Positions 1 to 6,926 of a DNA stretch of 8,519 nucleotides are shown here, piece after piece. Source of the DNA: DATNBT01 sp964579765 (GTDB lineage: Bacteria; Acidobacteriota; Vicinamibacteria; Vicinamibacterales; CAVVIG01). The notes under the pieces were generated by a model that worked only from the letters and a program-made list of their open reading frames with translations, ran no database searches and was not told the origin of the DNA. The position numbers and the translations under genes were made by a program. Every line of letters starts with the position of its first letter. Within the stretch, counting starts at the first letter, position 1. The stretch lies in the NCBI GenBank assembly GCA_964579765.1, contig CAZOIK010000431.1, forward strand, positions 1 to 8,519. Reading direction: 5' to 3'.

Positions 1-1765
1 CCTTGTAGGGAAGACTGGTGCGCGCGATCAGCTCGCGCCGGTACTGATACGGATCCTTCCCGGCGGCGCGCGCGAGCTCGTTGACGAAGCTCTCGCGATA
101 GAACTCGTGCGCGGCCTGGCCGACGCCGCGACGCGTGCCGACCGGCACGTGAAAGTTCGTCGTGTGGAACGAGTAGCGGTAGCTCGGCACGAAGTAGCGC
201 GACGTGACGTCGAAGGAGGCCTCCGGCCCGAAGCCGCCCTTCTGCATGGACGTCCGGACGTCGAGGGCGATGGGCCAGCCGTCGGCGTCGAGCCCCGCTT
301 TGAGGCGCGCGACGCCCATCGCGCGATACGTGGTGCCGACGAAGTCTTCCTCGCGCGTCCAGAGCATGTGGATCGGCACGCCGCGGTGCGCGTTCGCGAT
401 CATGATGGCCTGCTCGGCCTGCGGGCCGTTGCCGTTGCGGCCGAAGCCGCCGCCGAGATGGCACAGGTGCAGATAGACCTGCTGCTCGGGGATGCCCGTG
501 ATCTTCGACGCGCTGAAACGCGTTTCCTGCGGGCTCTGATCGCCGATCCAGATGTCCACGCGATCGTCGGTGACGAGCACGGTGGCGTTGCCGGGTTCCA
601 TGCGCGCGCGGGCCAGGTACGGCGTCGAGTACGTCGCTTCGACGATCTGCGCGGCGCGGGCGAAGCCCGCGTCAACGTCGCCGTGGTTGACGCGCACGTT
701 GCCCGCGTTGTCGAGCGCCGCCACGAGATCCGCGTGCATGCCCGCCGTGTTGACCGTCGCGAGCTCCGGCGGGATGTTCCATTCGATCGGCATCCGATCG
801 AGCGCGACCCTGGCCTGATACCACGTGTCGGCGATGACGGCGACGCCGCCGCTGAACACGCGGCCGCGGCACAGCGCGGGATCCGGGATGGGGAATTGCA
901 CGGCGGAGCGCACGCCGGGCATCGCGCGGACCGCGTCGAAGTCGTAGCGCTTCACGTCGCCGCCGTAGACGGGACACGCCTTCACGGCCGCCCATTTCAT
1001 CCCGGGCACGCGGACGTCGATGCCGTACACGGTCTGCCCGGTCACCTTCTGCGGCACGTCGCGGTTCTTCTGCTCGGTGCCCATCAGCGTCCATTTGTCC
1101 GGCGGCTTGATCGTGATCGTCTCGGGATGGGGATGCGGCGTGGCGGCGGCACGGCCGGCGATGCGGCCGAAGGTCGTCGCGCGGCCGCTCGGGGCGTGCG
1201 CGATGCGGCTGTCTTTCGCCGTCAGCTCGGCGACCGGCACGTTCCAGAGCGACGCCGCGGCGAGCAGCAGGCGCTCACGCGCTTCGGCGCCGGCGAGCTG
1301 CAGATAGTACCGGCCGTCTTTGACCGACGACGCGGCGTTGGTCCGCATGCGGCGATAGAGGCTGTCGGGAATCCCCGCCACGCCCGTGCGATCGCGAGTG
1401 CCGAACGTCGGTTCGCCGCCGCCCGCCGGATCGGTCGCGCCCTTGCCCGGGACCTTCAGCGTCCACTCGGGCGCCTTCTCGCGCGCGTCGCGGTTCGCCG
1501 ACGCGTACTCCTGGCGCACCTTGCTCCAGTCGCATTGCAGTTCCTCGCACACCATCATCGCGTTCGAGGTCCAGACGCCCTGGCCGAGCTCGGTCTGGGC
1601 GATGCGGATGGTGACGGTGTCGTCCGGATCGATCACGATCCACGCGTTGATCTCGGGCGTCGTCTCCGCGTCCGCCTTCCCCGGCACCCAGAAGCCGAGC
1701 ACGAACGCGCCGTGCGCCGCGGCGACGGCCGCCAGAAACTCGCGCCGGTTGACGCCTTCGTTCAT
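1..1765 (-). CDS. Molybdopterin-binding large subunit of a xanthine dehydrogenase/IorB-type hydroxylase (partial, C-terminus off the left edge)
   Basis: This is the molybdenum catalytic subunit of a xanthine oxidase-family hydroxylase of the short two-subunit type (isoquinoline 1-oxidoreductase beta/aldehyde dehydrogenase group). It hydroxylates an aldehyde or N-heterocycle with water; the substrate cannot be told from sequence. The visible 588 residues start MNEGVNRREF and carry a Tat signal (Arg7-Arg8, then a short hydrophobic stretch to about residue 28), so it should fold with its cofactor and be exported to the periplasm. ELGQGV (59-64) and GGGFGR (438-443) are typical cofactor-domain motifs of the family. 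The end is cut by the window. From memory the family runs to about 720-750 residues, so the region with the catalytic Glu is missing. The ATG overlaps the stop of the [2Fe-2S] gene (ATGA), and AAGG lies 7 nt upstream, inside that gene, which implies translational coupling. The family call is very safe; the substrate is unknown. Confidence 0.95.
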   Translation of the reverse strand, partial: MNEGVNRREFLAAVAAAHGAFVLGFWVPGKADAETTPEINAWIVIDPDDTVTIRIAQTELGQGVWTSNAMMVCEELQCDWSKVRQEYASANRDAREKAPEWTLKVPGKGATDPAGGGEPTFGTRDRTGVAGIPDSLYRRMRTNAASSVKDGRYYLQLAGAEARERLLLAAASLWNVPVAELTAKDSRIAHAPSGRATTFGRIAGRAAATPHPHPETITIKPPDKWTLMGTEQKNRDVPQKVTGQTVYGIDVRVPGMKWAAVKACPVYGGDVKRYDFDAVRAMPGVRSAVQFPIPDPALCRGRVFSGGVAVIADTWYQARVALDRMPIEWNIPPELATVNTAGMHADLVAALDNAGNVRVNHGDVDAGFARAAQIVEATYSTPYLARARMEPGNATVLVTDDRVDIWIGDQSPQETRFSASKITGIPEQQVYLHLCHLGGGFGRNGNGPQAEQAIMIANAHRGVPIHMLWTREEDFVGTTYRAMGVARLKAGLDADGWPIALDVRTSMQKGGFGPEASFDVTSRYFVPSYRYSFHTTNFHVPVGTRRGVGQAAHEFYRESFVNELARAAGKDPYQYRRELIARTSLPYK

Positions 1766-2226
1766 CGCGCCGCCTTCATGAGATCGGCCGCGCGGTGAAT
1801 CGCCTGCCGGACGCGGTGATACGTGCTGCACCGGCAGGCGTTGGTCACCTGCGCGTCGATGTCGGCGTCAGTCGGCGCCGGCCGCTGCTGCAGCAGCGCG
1901 AGCGCGCTCATGATCATGCCGGGCTGGCAGTAGCCGCACTGCGCCGTGTCGAATTCCTTCCAGGCGATCTGGATCGGATGGCTGCCGTCGGAGGAGACGC
2001 CTTCAATCGTGGCGATTCGCGTGTCAATCGCCATGGAGGCCGGGACGCTGCAGGAGCGCACGGCGCGGCCATCGACATGCAGCGTGCACGCGCCGCACTG
2101 GCCGATGCCGCAGCTGAACTTCGTGCCGGTCAGGCCGAGATGGTCGCGGATGACCCAGAGCAGTGGCGTCTGTGGGTCGGCATCGACACGATGGACGGTT
2201 CCGTTGACGGTCAGACTAAACGCCAC
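1762..2226 (-). CDS. [2Fe-2S] small subunit of the molybdenum hydroxylase (IorA/CoxS type)
   Basis: This 154-residue electron-transfer subunit passes electrons from the molybdenum centre of its partner through two [2Fe-2S] clusters. The plant-ferredoxin-type N-terminal domain has Cys39, Cys44, Cys47 and Cys59 (CGIGQCGAC plus a distal Cys). The C-terminal helical domain has Cys97, Cys100, Cys131 and Cys133 (CGYC and CRC). All eight ligands are present and the length is normal for the family. It has no signal peptide of its own and presumably crosses the membrane bound to the Tat-bearing large subunit. The start is GTG at 2226, chosen because GGAGG lies 4 nt upstream and the conserved FSLTVNG strand follows immediately. 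It ends in a 4-bp overlap with the large-subunit gene. A glycosyltransferase gene ends 37 bp upstream on the same strand, so co-transcription is possible. The final electron acceptor, often a cytochrome c in this group, is not in the window. Confidence 0.96.
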   Translation of the reverse strand: MAFSLTVNGTVHRVDADPQTPLLWVIRDHLGLTGTKFSCGIGQCGACTLHVDGRAVRSCSVPASMAIDTRIATIEGVSSDGSHPIQIAWKEFDTAQCGYCQPGMIMSALALLQQRPAPTDADIDAQVTNACRCSTYHRVRQAIHRAADLMKAAR

Positions 2227-2230
2227 CCGG

Positions 2231-2235
2231 CCTCC
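2231..2235 (-). promoter_or_regulatory. Ribosome binding site for the [2Fe-2S] subunit
   Basis: GGAGG on the minus strand, 4 nt before the GTG at 2226. It is the only strong Shine-Dalgarno motif I found before any start in this window, and it decides the GTG start. Confidence 0.6.
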
Positions 2236-2244
2236 GGTTGGCGC

Positions 2245-2250
2245 ATTGTA
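2245..2250 (-). promoter_or_regulatory. Possible -10 element before the [2Fe-2S] subunit gene
   Basis: TACAAT (5 of 6 matches to TATAAT) reads leftwards in the 37-bp gap after the glycosyltransferase gene. No convincing -35 hexamer lies 16-18 bp upstream. It may give the hydroxylase genes their own start, or be chance; read-through from the glycosyltransferase gene is equally possible. Confidence 0.3.
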
Positions 2251-2263
2251 ACCCCAGAACCCG

Positions 2264-3511
2264 CTACGCCTGCGGCAGGAGCACCGGCTGCGCCTCGCGG
2301 CGCCAGCCGTCTTCCCACGACATGCGCGCCGACTTGCGCGCGCCCGTCCGCAGGCGCTCGAACGTCTGATCGTCGGCGGGAAACGTCTCGAACAACTCGA
2401 ACAGCACGTTCGCGAGCTGCTCCGCGGTCGAGAACAGCAGGCCGTTGCTGCCGTGGCGGACGCGTTCGGCGAGCGTCGCGCCGTAGTCGAGCGCGCAGAC
2501 GGGCACGCCCGCGCCGAACATGTCGGCGACCTTCATCGGGATGTCGAGCCCCGACGACGACCGGTGCAGACAGAGGCCCAGATCGGCGCTGCCGACCACG
2601 CGCGGGTAGTCTTCGGGCTCGAGCCACCGCGCGCGCAGATGCACGCGCCGCGCAGGCAGGCCGGCAAAGCGGCGCTCGAATTCCGTCCGGCGCGCGCCGT
2701 CGCCCGTGACGAGGATCACCAGATCCGCGAACCGCCGCGACGCGCCCATGGCTTCCCAGCCGCGGATGCGATCCTCGAGGCGCCGCACCGCGTCGATGAC
2801 GACGTCGAAGTCTTCGTCCTCGGTCCAGCTCGTGGGACAGACGATGAAGCCGACGAGCGCGCTGTGAATGCCGAGCCGTGTCAGCAGCGCCTGCCGGTAG
2901 CGCTCGCGATCGACGCGCGCCATCGGCGCGAAGATCGAGGCCGGCCGGTCGTACAGCACGTTGGTGTCTTTCAGGCCGAAGCGGCTCTTGAGAAACTCCG
3001 CGAGGCCGCGCGACACGCAGAGGCTGGCGTCGGCGTGCCGCGCGTCGCGGCGCTCGAGCCAGCGCGCGAGCCGCACCGCGGGATGCCACTGCCCCAGCCG
3101 CAGCCGCAGCACCGTGTAGCCGATGTTGTGCCAGTCGATGACGAAGCGAACGCCGGGCTTCTTCAGGGCGAGGCGGGTCACCGTCAGCGTCGGAAACGCC
3201 GGCGGATCCTGCACGAGCACCACGTCCGGTTTCGGCAGGCGGCGCAGCGTCTTCCAGAGGCGCAGGCCGATGCGCAGCGAGTCGATGAACGCGATCGGCG
3301 AATAGCTCAGCATCGGCATGCCGTGCTCGAGCCGCGAGGCCGAAAGGCGGTGGATCGTGATGCGCGGGTCGTCGGTGATCGCGTGCGACAGCGGCGTGCC
3401 TTCGAACCCGACGAGATCGACGTCCACGCCCAGCGCCGACAGCGCCTGCGCGTGATACCGCATCCGGGCGCTGCGCCCCAGATCTCCAAGTGCGACGACG
3501 ACGGCTCTCAT
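2264..3511 (-). CDS. ALG1-like (GT33-type) glycosyltransferase, probable GDP-mannose-dependent mannosyltransferase
   Basis: A 415-residue GT-B fold glycosyltransferase that resembles eukaryotic ALG1, the ER enzyme adding the first beta-1,4-mannose to GlcNAc2-PP-dolichol, far more than ordinary bacterial GT4 enzymes. Motifs shared with ALG1 as I recall it are GDLGRS (9-14), QDPPAFP (101-107), DWHNIGY (126-132), LYDRPAS (186-192), TSWTEDEDF (227-235), WLEPEDYP (296-303) and the donor-site block HRSSSGLDIPMKVADMFG (316-333), which replaces the usual EGxGxPxxEAMA. Unlike ALG1 it has no N-terminal membrane anchor; it begins directly at the first Rossmann strand. An in-frame GTG at 3568 would add 19 residues, but ATG 3511 is preferred because homology starts there and a -10-like TAAAAT lies inside the extension. 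No Shine-Dalgarno is visible. The likely donor is GDP-mannose; a lipid-PP-sugar acceptor for a surface glycan is inference. The neighbours give no glycan cluster context. Confidence 0.88.
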   Translation of the reverse strand: MRAVVVALGDLGRSARMRYHAQALSALGVDVDLVGFEGTPLSHAITDDPRITIHRLSASRLEHGMPMLSYSPIAFIDSLRIGLRLWKTLRRLPKPDVVLVQDPPAFPTLTVTRLALKKPGVRFVIDWHNIGYTVLRLRLGQWHPAVRLARWLERRDARHADASLCVSRGLAEFLKSRFGLKDTNVLYDRPASIFAPMARVDRERYRQALLTRLGIHSALVGFIVCPTSWTEDEDFDVVIDAVRRLEDRIRGWEAMGASRRFADLVILVTGDGARRTEFERRFAGLPARRVHLRARWLEPEDYPRVVGSADLGLCLHRSSSGLDIPMKVADMFGAGVPVCALDYGATLAERVRHGSNGLLFSTAEQLANVLFELFETFPADDQTFERLRTGARKSARMSWEDGWRREAQPVLLPQA

Positions 3512-3540
3512 GACGGGAAGGTCGCGGGGGTTGGAACGGT

Positions 3541-3546
3541 ATTTTA
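3541..3546 (-). promoter_or_regulatory. Possible -10 element of the ALG1-like glycosyltransferase gene
   Basis: TAAAAT reads leftwards (5 of 6 to TATAAT), 29 nt before ATG 3511, in an AT-rich spot within very GC-rich DNA. It predicts a leader of about 20-25 nt. No clear -35 is seen. It argues against the alternative GTG start at 3568, which would place this element inside the coding region. Confidence 0.35.
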
Positions 3547-3575
3547 CGTCAGGAGCGTCGGCAAACACGCGCGCC

Positions 3576-3595
3576 GGCAGGCCTGAAGGCCTGCC
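3576..3595. repeat. Intergenic palindromic repeat, copy 1
   Basis: A perfect 8-bp stem, GGCAGGCC (3576-3583) and GGCCTGCC (3588-3595), with loop TGAA, followed by CT. It lies in the 98-bp gap between the NADH dehydrogenase stop and the glycosyltransferase start. A second copy with the same design lies at 6927-6947. The gap has no T-run after the hairpin on either strand, so it is not a classical intrinsic terminator, but it could attenuate transcription or protect the 3' end of the upstream mRNA. Confidence 0.75.
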
Positions 3596-3609
3596 CTACA
3601 CGGTGCGCG

Positions 3610-4860
3610 CTATGGCTCCAAGCGTTCGCCGGTGATCAGGCGCACGCCGCGCTGCAGCGTGATGTACGACCACGCCCACTCGCTCAGGACGACGAGGCGG
3701 TTGCGGAAGCCGATCAGCCAGAAGATGTGCAGGAACAGCCAGAACACCCACGCGAGCCAGCCGGACGCACGCACGGGCCCGATGTTGACGACGGCTTCGC
3801 CGCGGCCGATCGTCGCGACGCTGCCAAAGTCGGTGTAGCGGAACGGCGCGAGCGGCTCGCCGCGAATCGCCCGCAGCACGTTCTTCGCCGCGTGCGCCCC
3901 CTCCTGTTTCGCGACCTGCGCGACGCCGGGCAGCGGCCGCCCGTCCTGCACGAACGCGCAGATGTCGCCGGCGACGAAGACGTCCGGATGCCCGGGCACG
4001 GCGAGCGTCGGCTCGGCCGGCACGCGGCCCGCGCGATCGAGCGGCACGCCGAGCCACGTCCCCATCGGCGACGCGGCGACGCCGGCCGCCCACAGGATCG
4101 TCTGCGCCGCGATGCGCTCGCCGCCCGCCGTCACGCCCGCCTCGTCTATGCCCGTGACGACCGTGCTCGTGCGCACCTCGACGCCGAGCCGCTCGAGGGC
4201 GCGCCGCGCTTTGCGGCGAAGCGTCTCCGGAAACGTGCCGAGCACGTGCGGACTCCCTTCGAGCAGCAGAATCCGCGACGACTCGGGGCGGATGCGCCGG
4301 AAATCGTGGCGCAGCGCGTGCCGCGCGATCTCGGCGAGCGCGCCCGCCAGTTCCACGCCCGTCGGGCCGCCGCCGACGATGACAAACGTCAGCAGCCGCC
4401 GCTGCGCCGCGGGATCGCCTTCCCGCTCCGCCGCCTCGAACGCCAGCAGCACGCGCCGGCGCATCTCGAGCGCGTCGTCGAGCGTCTTGAGCCCGGGCGC
4501 GCGCGCCTCCCACTCGGGATGGCCGAAGTACGCGTGCGTCGCGCCGGTCGCCACGATCAGGTAGTCGTACGGCCGCGTGCCGCCGGCTTCGGTGGTGACG
4601 GTCTTTGCGGCCGGGTCGATCGCGAGGACGTCGGCGAGCAGCACCTCGACGTTCTGCTGACGGCGGAGAATCCAGCGGATGGGCGACGCGATGTCGCCCG
4701 GCGACAGCGCCGCCGTCGCGACCTGATAGAGCAGCGGCTGGAAGACGTGATGGTTGTGGCGATCGAGCAGCGTGACCGCGACCGGCGCGCCGTCGAACAC
4801 GCGCGCCGCGTCGAGACCGGCGAAGCCGCCGCCGATGACGATCACGCGCGGAGTCGGCAT
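3610..4860 (-). CDS. ndh: Type II NADH dehydrogenase (NDH-2), NADH:quinone oxidoreductase
   Basis: A 416-residue single-subunit flavoprotein that oxidises NADH and reduces membrane quinone without pumping protons. The N-terminal FAD-binding Rossmann motif is GGGFAG (10-15). FQPLLYQVAT (40-49) is typical of NDH-2. The second Rossmann motif, for NADH, is GGGPTG (163-168), with the conserved Glu170 just after it. WAAGV (257-261), GDIC (298-301, FAD) and the quinone-site motif AQVAKQ (314-319) follow. The C-terminus from about residue 370 is rich in Trp, Phe and Leu and fits the membrane-associating end of the family, on the cytoplasmic face. Length is normal. The ATG at 4860 directly precedes the first beta strand. 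It is divergent from the molybdopterin oxidoreductase with only 17 bp between starts. No Shine-Dalgarno precedes it, but a -10-like TACGAT ends 6 nt before the ATG. A related pyridine nucleotide-disulfide family enzyme is the only alternative, and the quinone motif makes NDH-2 much more likely. Confidence 0.93.
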   Translation of the reverse strand: MPTPRVIVIGGGFAGLDAARVFDGAPVAVTLLDRHNHHVFQPLLYQVATAALSPGDIASPIRWILRRQQNVEVLLADVLAIDPAAKTVTTEAGGTRPYDYLIVATGATHAYFGHPEWEARAPGLKTLDDALEMRRRVLLAFEAAEREGDPAAQRRLLTFVIVGGGPTGVELAGALAEIARHALRHDFRRIRPESSRILLLEGSPHVLGTFPETLRRKARRALERLGVEVRTSTVVTGIDEAGVTAGGERIAAQTILWAAGVAASPMGTWLGVPLDRAGRVPAEPTLAVPGHPDVFVAGDICAFVQDGRPLPGVAQVAKQEGAHAAKNVLRAIRGEPLAPFRYTDFGSVATIGRGEAVVNIGPVRASGWLAWVFWLFLHIFWLIGFRNRLVVLSEWAWSYITLQRGVRLITGERLEP

Positions 4861-4865
4861 GGTGC

Positions 4866-4871
4866 TATCGT
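4866..4871 (+). promoter_or_regulatory. Putative leaderless -10 of the molybdopterin oxidoreductase gene
   Basis: TATCGT (4/6 to TATAAT) ends 6 nt before GTG 4878 and overlaps the opposing ndh -10 by 5 bp. No good -35 is seen 17 bp upstream and no Shine-Dalgarno exists. The 4862-4874 stretch also forms a near palindrome, GTGC-TATC-GTAC within GGTGC/GTACC arms. Confidence 0.35.
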
Positions 4872-4895
4872 ACCCACGTGACGACGAAATCCGAA
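4867..4895 (-). promoter_or_regulatory. Putative leaderless promoter of ndh
   Basis: Reading leftwards, TTCGGA (4895-4890) lies 17 bp from TACGAT (4872-4867), which is 6 nt from ATG 4860. Spacing is ideal, but each hexamer matches consensus only partly (3/6 and 4/6). Transcription would start at or near the A of the ATG, giving a leaderless mRNA, which agrees with the missing Shine-Dalgarno. The -35 would lie within the first codons of the divergent gene. Confidence 0.4.
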
Positions 4896-6914
4896 CCGAT
4901 TCTCGGCGGCCCCGTGTCGGTGGTCGAGACCGCGTGTCCGCTCGACTGTCCCGATTCCTGCAGCCTGGCCGTCACGGTCCAGCACGGCAAGGTGATCAAC
5001 ATCGACGGATCGTCGAAAAACCCCGTCACCAACAACTTCATCTGCGCGAAGGTGCGGAAGTTCGACGAGGTGGCGTACGGCCCCGATCGGCTCCTCTACC
5101 CGGCCGTGCGGAAAGGCCGTAAGGGCGAGGGCAGGTTCACGCGCGTGTCGTGGGATCACGCGCTCGAGCTCGTCGTCAACAAGATGCGCGAGGCGAAGAC
5201 CACGGCCGGCGGCGCGTCGATTCTGCCCTACTCGTACGGCGGCTCGAACGGGCTGCTCACGCAGGACAACGTGGACGCGCAGATCTGGCGCCGGTTCGGC
5301 ACGTCGCGCCTCGCGCGCACCGTCTGCGCGGCGCCAACCGGCGCGGCGAACATGGCGCTGTACGGCAAGATGGCGTCGGTCACGTATCAGGACTACCCGG
5401 AGGCGAACCTGATCGTGCTCTGGGGCGTCAATCCGTCCACCACCGGCATTCACCTCGTGCCGTACATCCGCGAGGCGCAGGCGCGTGGCGCCAGGCTCGT
5501 TGTCGTCGATCCGCGCACGACGCCGCTCGCGCGGTCCGCCGACATTCATCTCGCCGTGACGCCGGGGACCGACGTCGCCGTCGCGCTCGCGATGCACCGG
5601 TTTCTCTTCGAGAGCGGGCGTGCCGACGAGGCGTTTCTGCGGGAGCACGCGACCGGCGTTGACCGGCTGCGCGAGCGGGCGGAGCCGTGGACGATCGCGC
5701 GCGCCGCGGAGGTCGCCGGCGTCGATGCCGACGCGCTCGAGCGCGCCGCGCGGCTCTACGCCGAGAGCTCGCCGGCGCTCATCCGCTGCGGCTGGGGGCT
5801 CGAGCGCAATCGCAACGGCGGCAACGCGGTGATGGCCGTGCTGGCGCTGCCCGCCGTCGGCGGCAAGTTCGGCGTGCGCGGCGGCGGCTACTCGATGAGC
5901 AACTCCGCGTCGTGGCAGATCGAGCGCACGTGGATTGACGCGAAGGAGCCGGACACGCGGCTCGTCAACATGAACCATCTCGGCCGCGCGCTGACGGAGT
6001 TGGACGATCCACGGGTCAACGTGCTCTTCGTCTACAACGCGAACCCGGTGGCGACCGTGCCCGACCAGCGCCGCATCATCCGCGGCCTCGAACGCGACGA
6101 TCTGTTCACCGTCGTCTTCGACCACGCGATGACCGACACGGCGCTCTACGCCGACGTCGTCCTGCCGGCGACGACGTTTCTCGAGGGGTACGACTTCGCG
6201 AAGGCGTACGGTCCGCTGCACATGACGCTGGCGCGTCCGGTCGTCGAGGCCGTCGGCGAGGCGCGGTCGAACGGAGACGTGTTCGGCGAGCTCGCGTCTC
6301 GTCTCGATCTGCTGCGCGAGGGGGAGGCAACGGGCGAGCTCGATTTGCTCGTGACCATCCTCGACGCGCTGCCGGACACGCTCGCCGCGGATCTTCGCGC
6401 GGACGGCGTGCCGACGGCGCCCGGCGGCAACCGGCCGGTGCAGTTCGTTGACGTCTTTCCAAACACGCCGGATCGCAAGGTGCACTTGTTTTCCGAGGCG
6501 CTCGAGCGCGAGGCGCCGATGGGCCTGTACGCGTACCAGCCCGACCCGGCGACCGACAGGTACCCGCTCGCCCTGATCTCGCCGTCGAGCGAGCGCACGA
6601 TCAACTCGACGCTCGGACAGTTGCTCCGCCCCGAGGTCAAGCTGCTCATGCATCCCGACGACGCGCGGGCCCGTGGACTCGCTGACGGCGACGCCGTGCG
6701 GATCTTCAACGAGCTCGGCGAAGTCCACTGCGGGCTGCAGGTGCTGGCGACCGTGCGTCCCGGCACGGTGAGCCTGCCGAAGGGACTGTGGCGGCGGAGC
6801 ACGCGCAACGGCGTCACGGGCACGGCGCTCGTGCCCGACGCGCTGACGGACCTGGCGGGCGGCGCGTGCTTCAACGACGCGCGCGTGCAGGTCGCGTCGC
6901 TGGCGCGCGCGTAG
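4878..6914 (+). CDS. Soluble molybdopterin-dependent oxidoreductase, MopB/DMSO reductase superfamily, [4Fe-4S]-containing
   Basis: A 678-residue member of the MopB superfamily, using a bis-molybdopterin guanine dinucleotide cofactor. Cys20, Cys24, Cys28 and Cys56 form the N-terminal [4Fe-4S] site (CPLDCPDSC and FICAK). The cofactor-binding core includes SYGGSNG, the stretch around Cys150 (RTVCAAP), which by position is the probable Mo ligand, and VVDPRTTPLARSAD. The C-terminal dinucleotide-binding domain begins near residue 550 and ends with TDLAGGACFNDARVQV, a tail typical of this group. There is no Tat signal, so it should work in the cytoplasm. Although such genes are often labelled formate dehydrogenase, the residue after Cys150 is Ala, not the His next to the Mo ligand in E. 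coli FdhH, so formate oxidation is doubtful. No electron-transfer or membrane subunit lies beside it. GTG 4878 is the likely start; a later GTG near 4914 would still keep the cluster. Confidence 0.92.
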   Translation: MTTKSEPILGGPVSVVETACPLDCPDSCSLAVTVQHGKVINIDGSSKNPVTNNFICAKVRKFDEVAYGPDRLLYPAVRKGRKGEGRFTRVSWDHALELVVNKMREAKTTAGGASILPYSYGGSNGLLTQDNVDAQIWRRFGTSRLARTVCAAPTGAANMALYGKMASVTYQDYPEANLIVLWGVNPSTTGIHLVPYIREAQARGARLVVVDPRTTPLARSADIHLAVTPGTDVAVALAMHRFLFESGRADEAFLREHATGVDRLRERAEPWTIARAAEVAGVDADALERAARLYAESSPALIRCGWGLERNRNGGNAVMAVLALPAVGGKFGVRGGGYSMSNSASWQIERTWIDAKEPDTRLVNMNHLGRALTELDDPRVNVLFVYNANPVATVPDQRRIIRGLERDDLFTVVFDHAMTDTALYADVVLPATTFLEGYDFAKAYGPLHMTLARPVVEAVGEARSNGDVFGELASRLDLLREGEATGELDLLVTILDALPDTLAADLRADGVPTAPGGNRPVQFVDVFPNTPDRKVHLFSEALEREAPMGLYAYQPDPATDRYPLALISPSSERTINSTLGQLLRPEVKLLMHPDDARARGLADGDAVRIFNELGEVHCGLQVLATVRPGTVSLPKGLWRRSTRNGVTGTALVPDALTDLAGGACFNDARVQVASLARA

Positions 6915-6926
6915 CGGCGGCGCGTC

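Noticed and set aside
107..1798. A 563-codon plus-strand open frame
   Set aside because: It lies antisense to the molybdenum hydroxylase gene, is rich in Arg, Ala, Val, Asp and His with no recognisable domain, and is the expected by-product of GC-rich codon use. The minus-strand product has clear motifs.
3512..3568. A 19-residue N-terminal extension of the glycosyltransferase from GTG 3568
   Set aside because: Homology starts at Met 3511, the extension contains a -10-like TAAAAT, and GTG 3568 directly abuts the palindromic repeat without a Shine-Dalgarno.
2453..3586. A 377-codon plus-strand open frame opposite the glycosyltransferase
   Set aside because: Arg/Ala/His-rich shadow with no domain, while the minus strand encodes an ALG1-like enzyme.
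3576..3595. Palindrome copy 1 as a classical Rho-independent terminator
   Set aside because: No T-run follows the stem on either strand, and the same structure recurs at 6927-6947, so a repeat is the better description.
3727..4881. A 384-codon plus-strand open frame opposite ndh
   Set aside because: Same antisense artefact; the minus-strand NDH-2 has all expected FAD, NADH and quinone motifs.
4842..6728. A 628-codon minus-strand open frame
   Set aside because: It is antisense to the MopB oxidoreductase, with low-complexity Arg/Ala/Val/His composition and no motif; its length reflects the scarcity of stop codons in GC-rich DNA.
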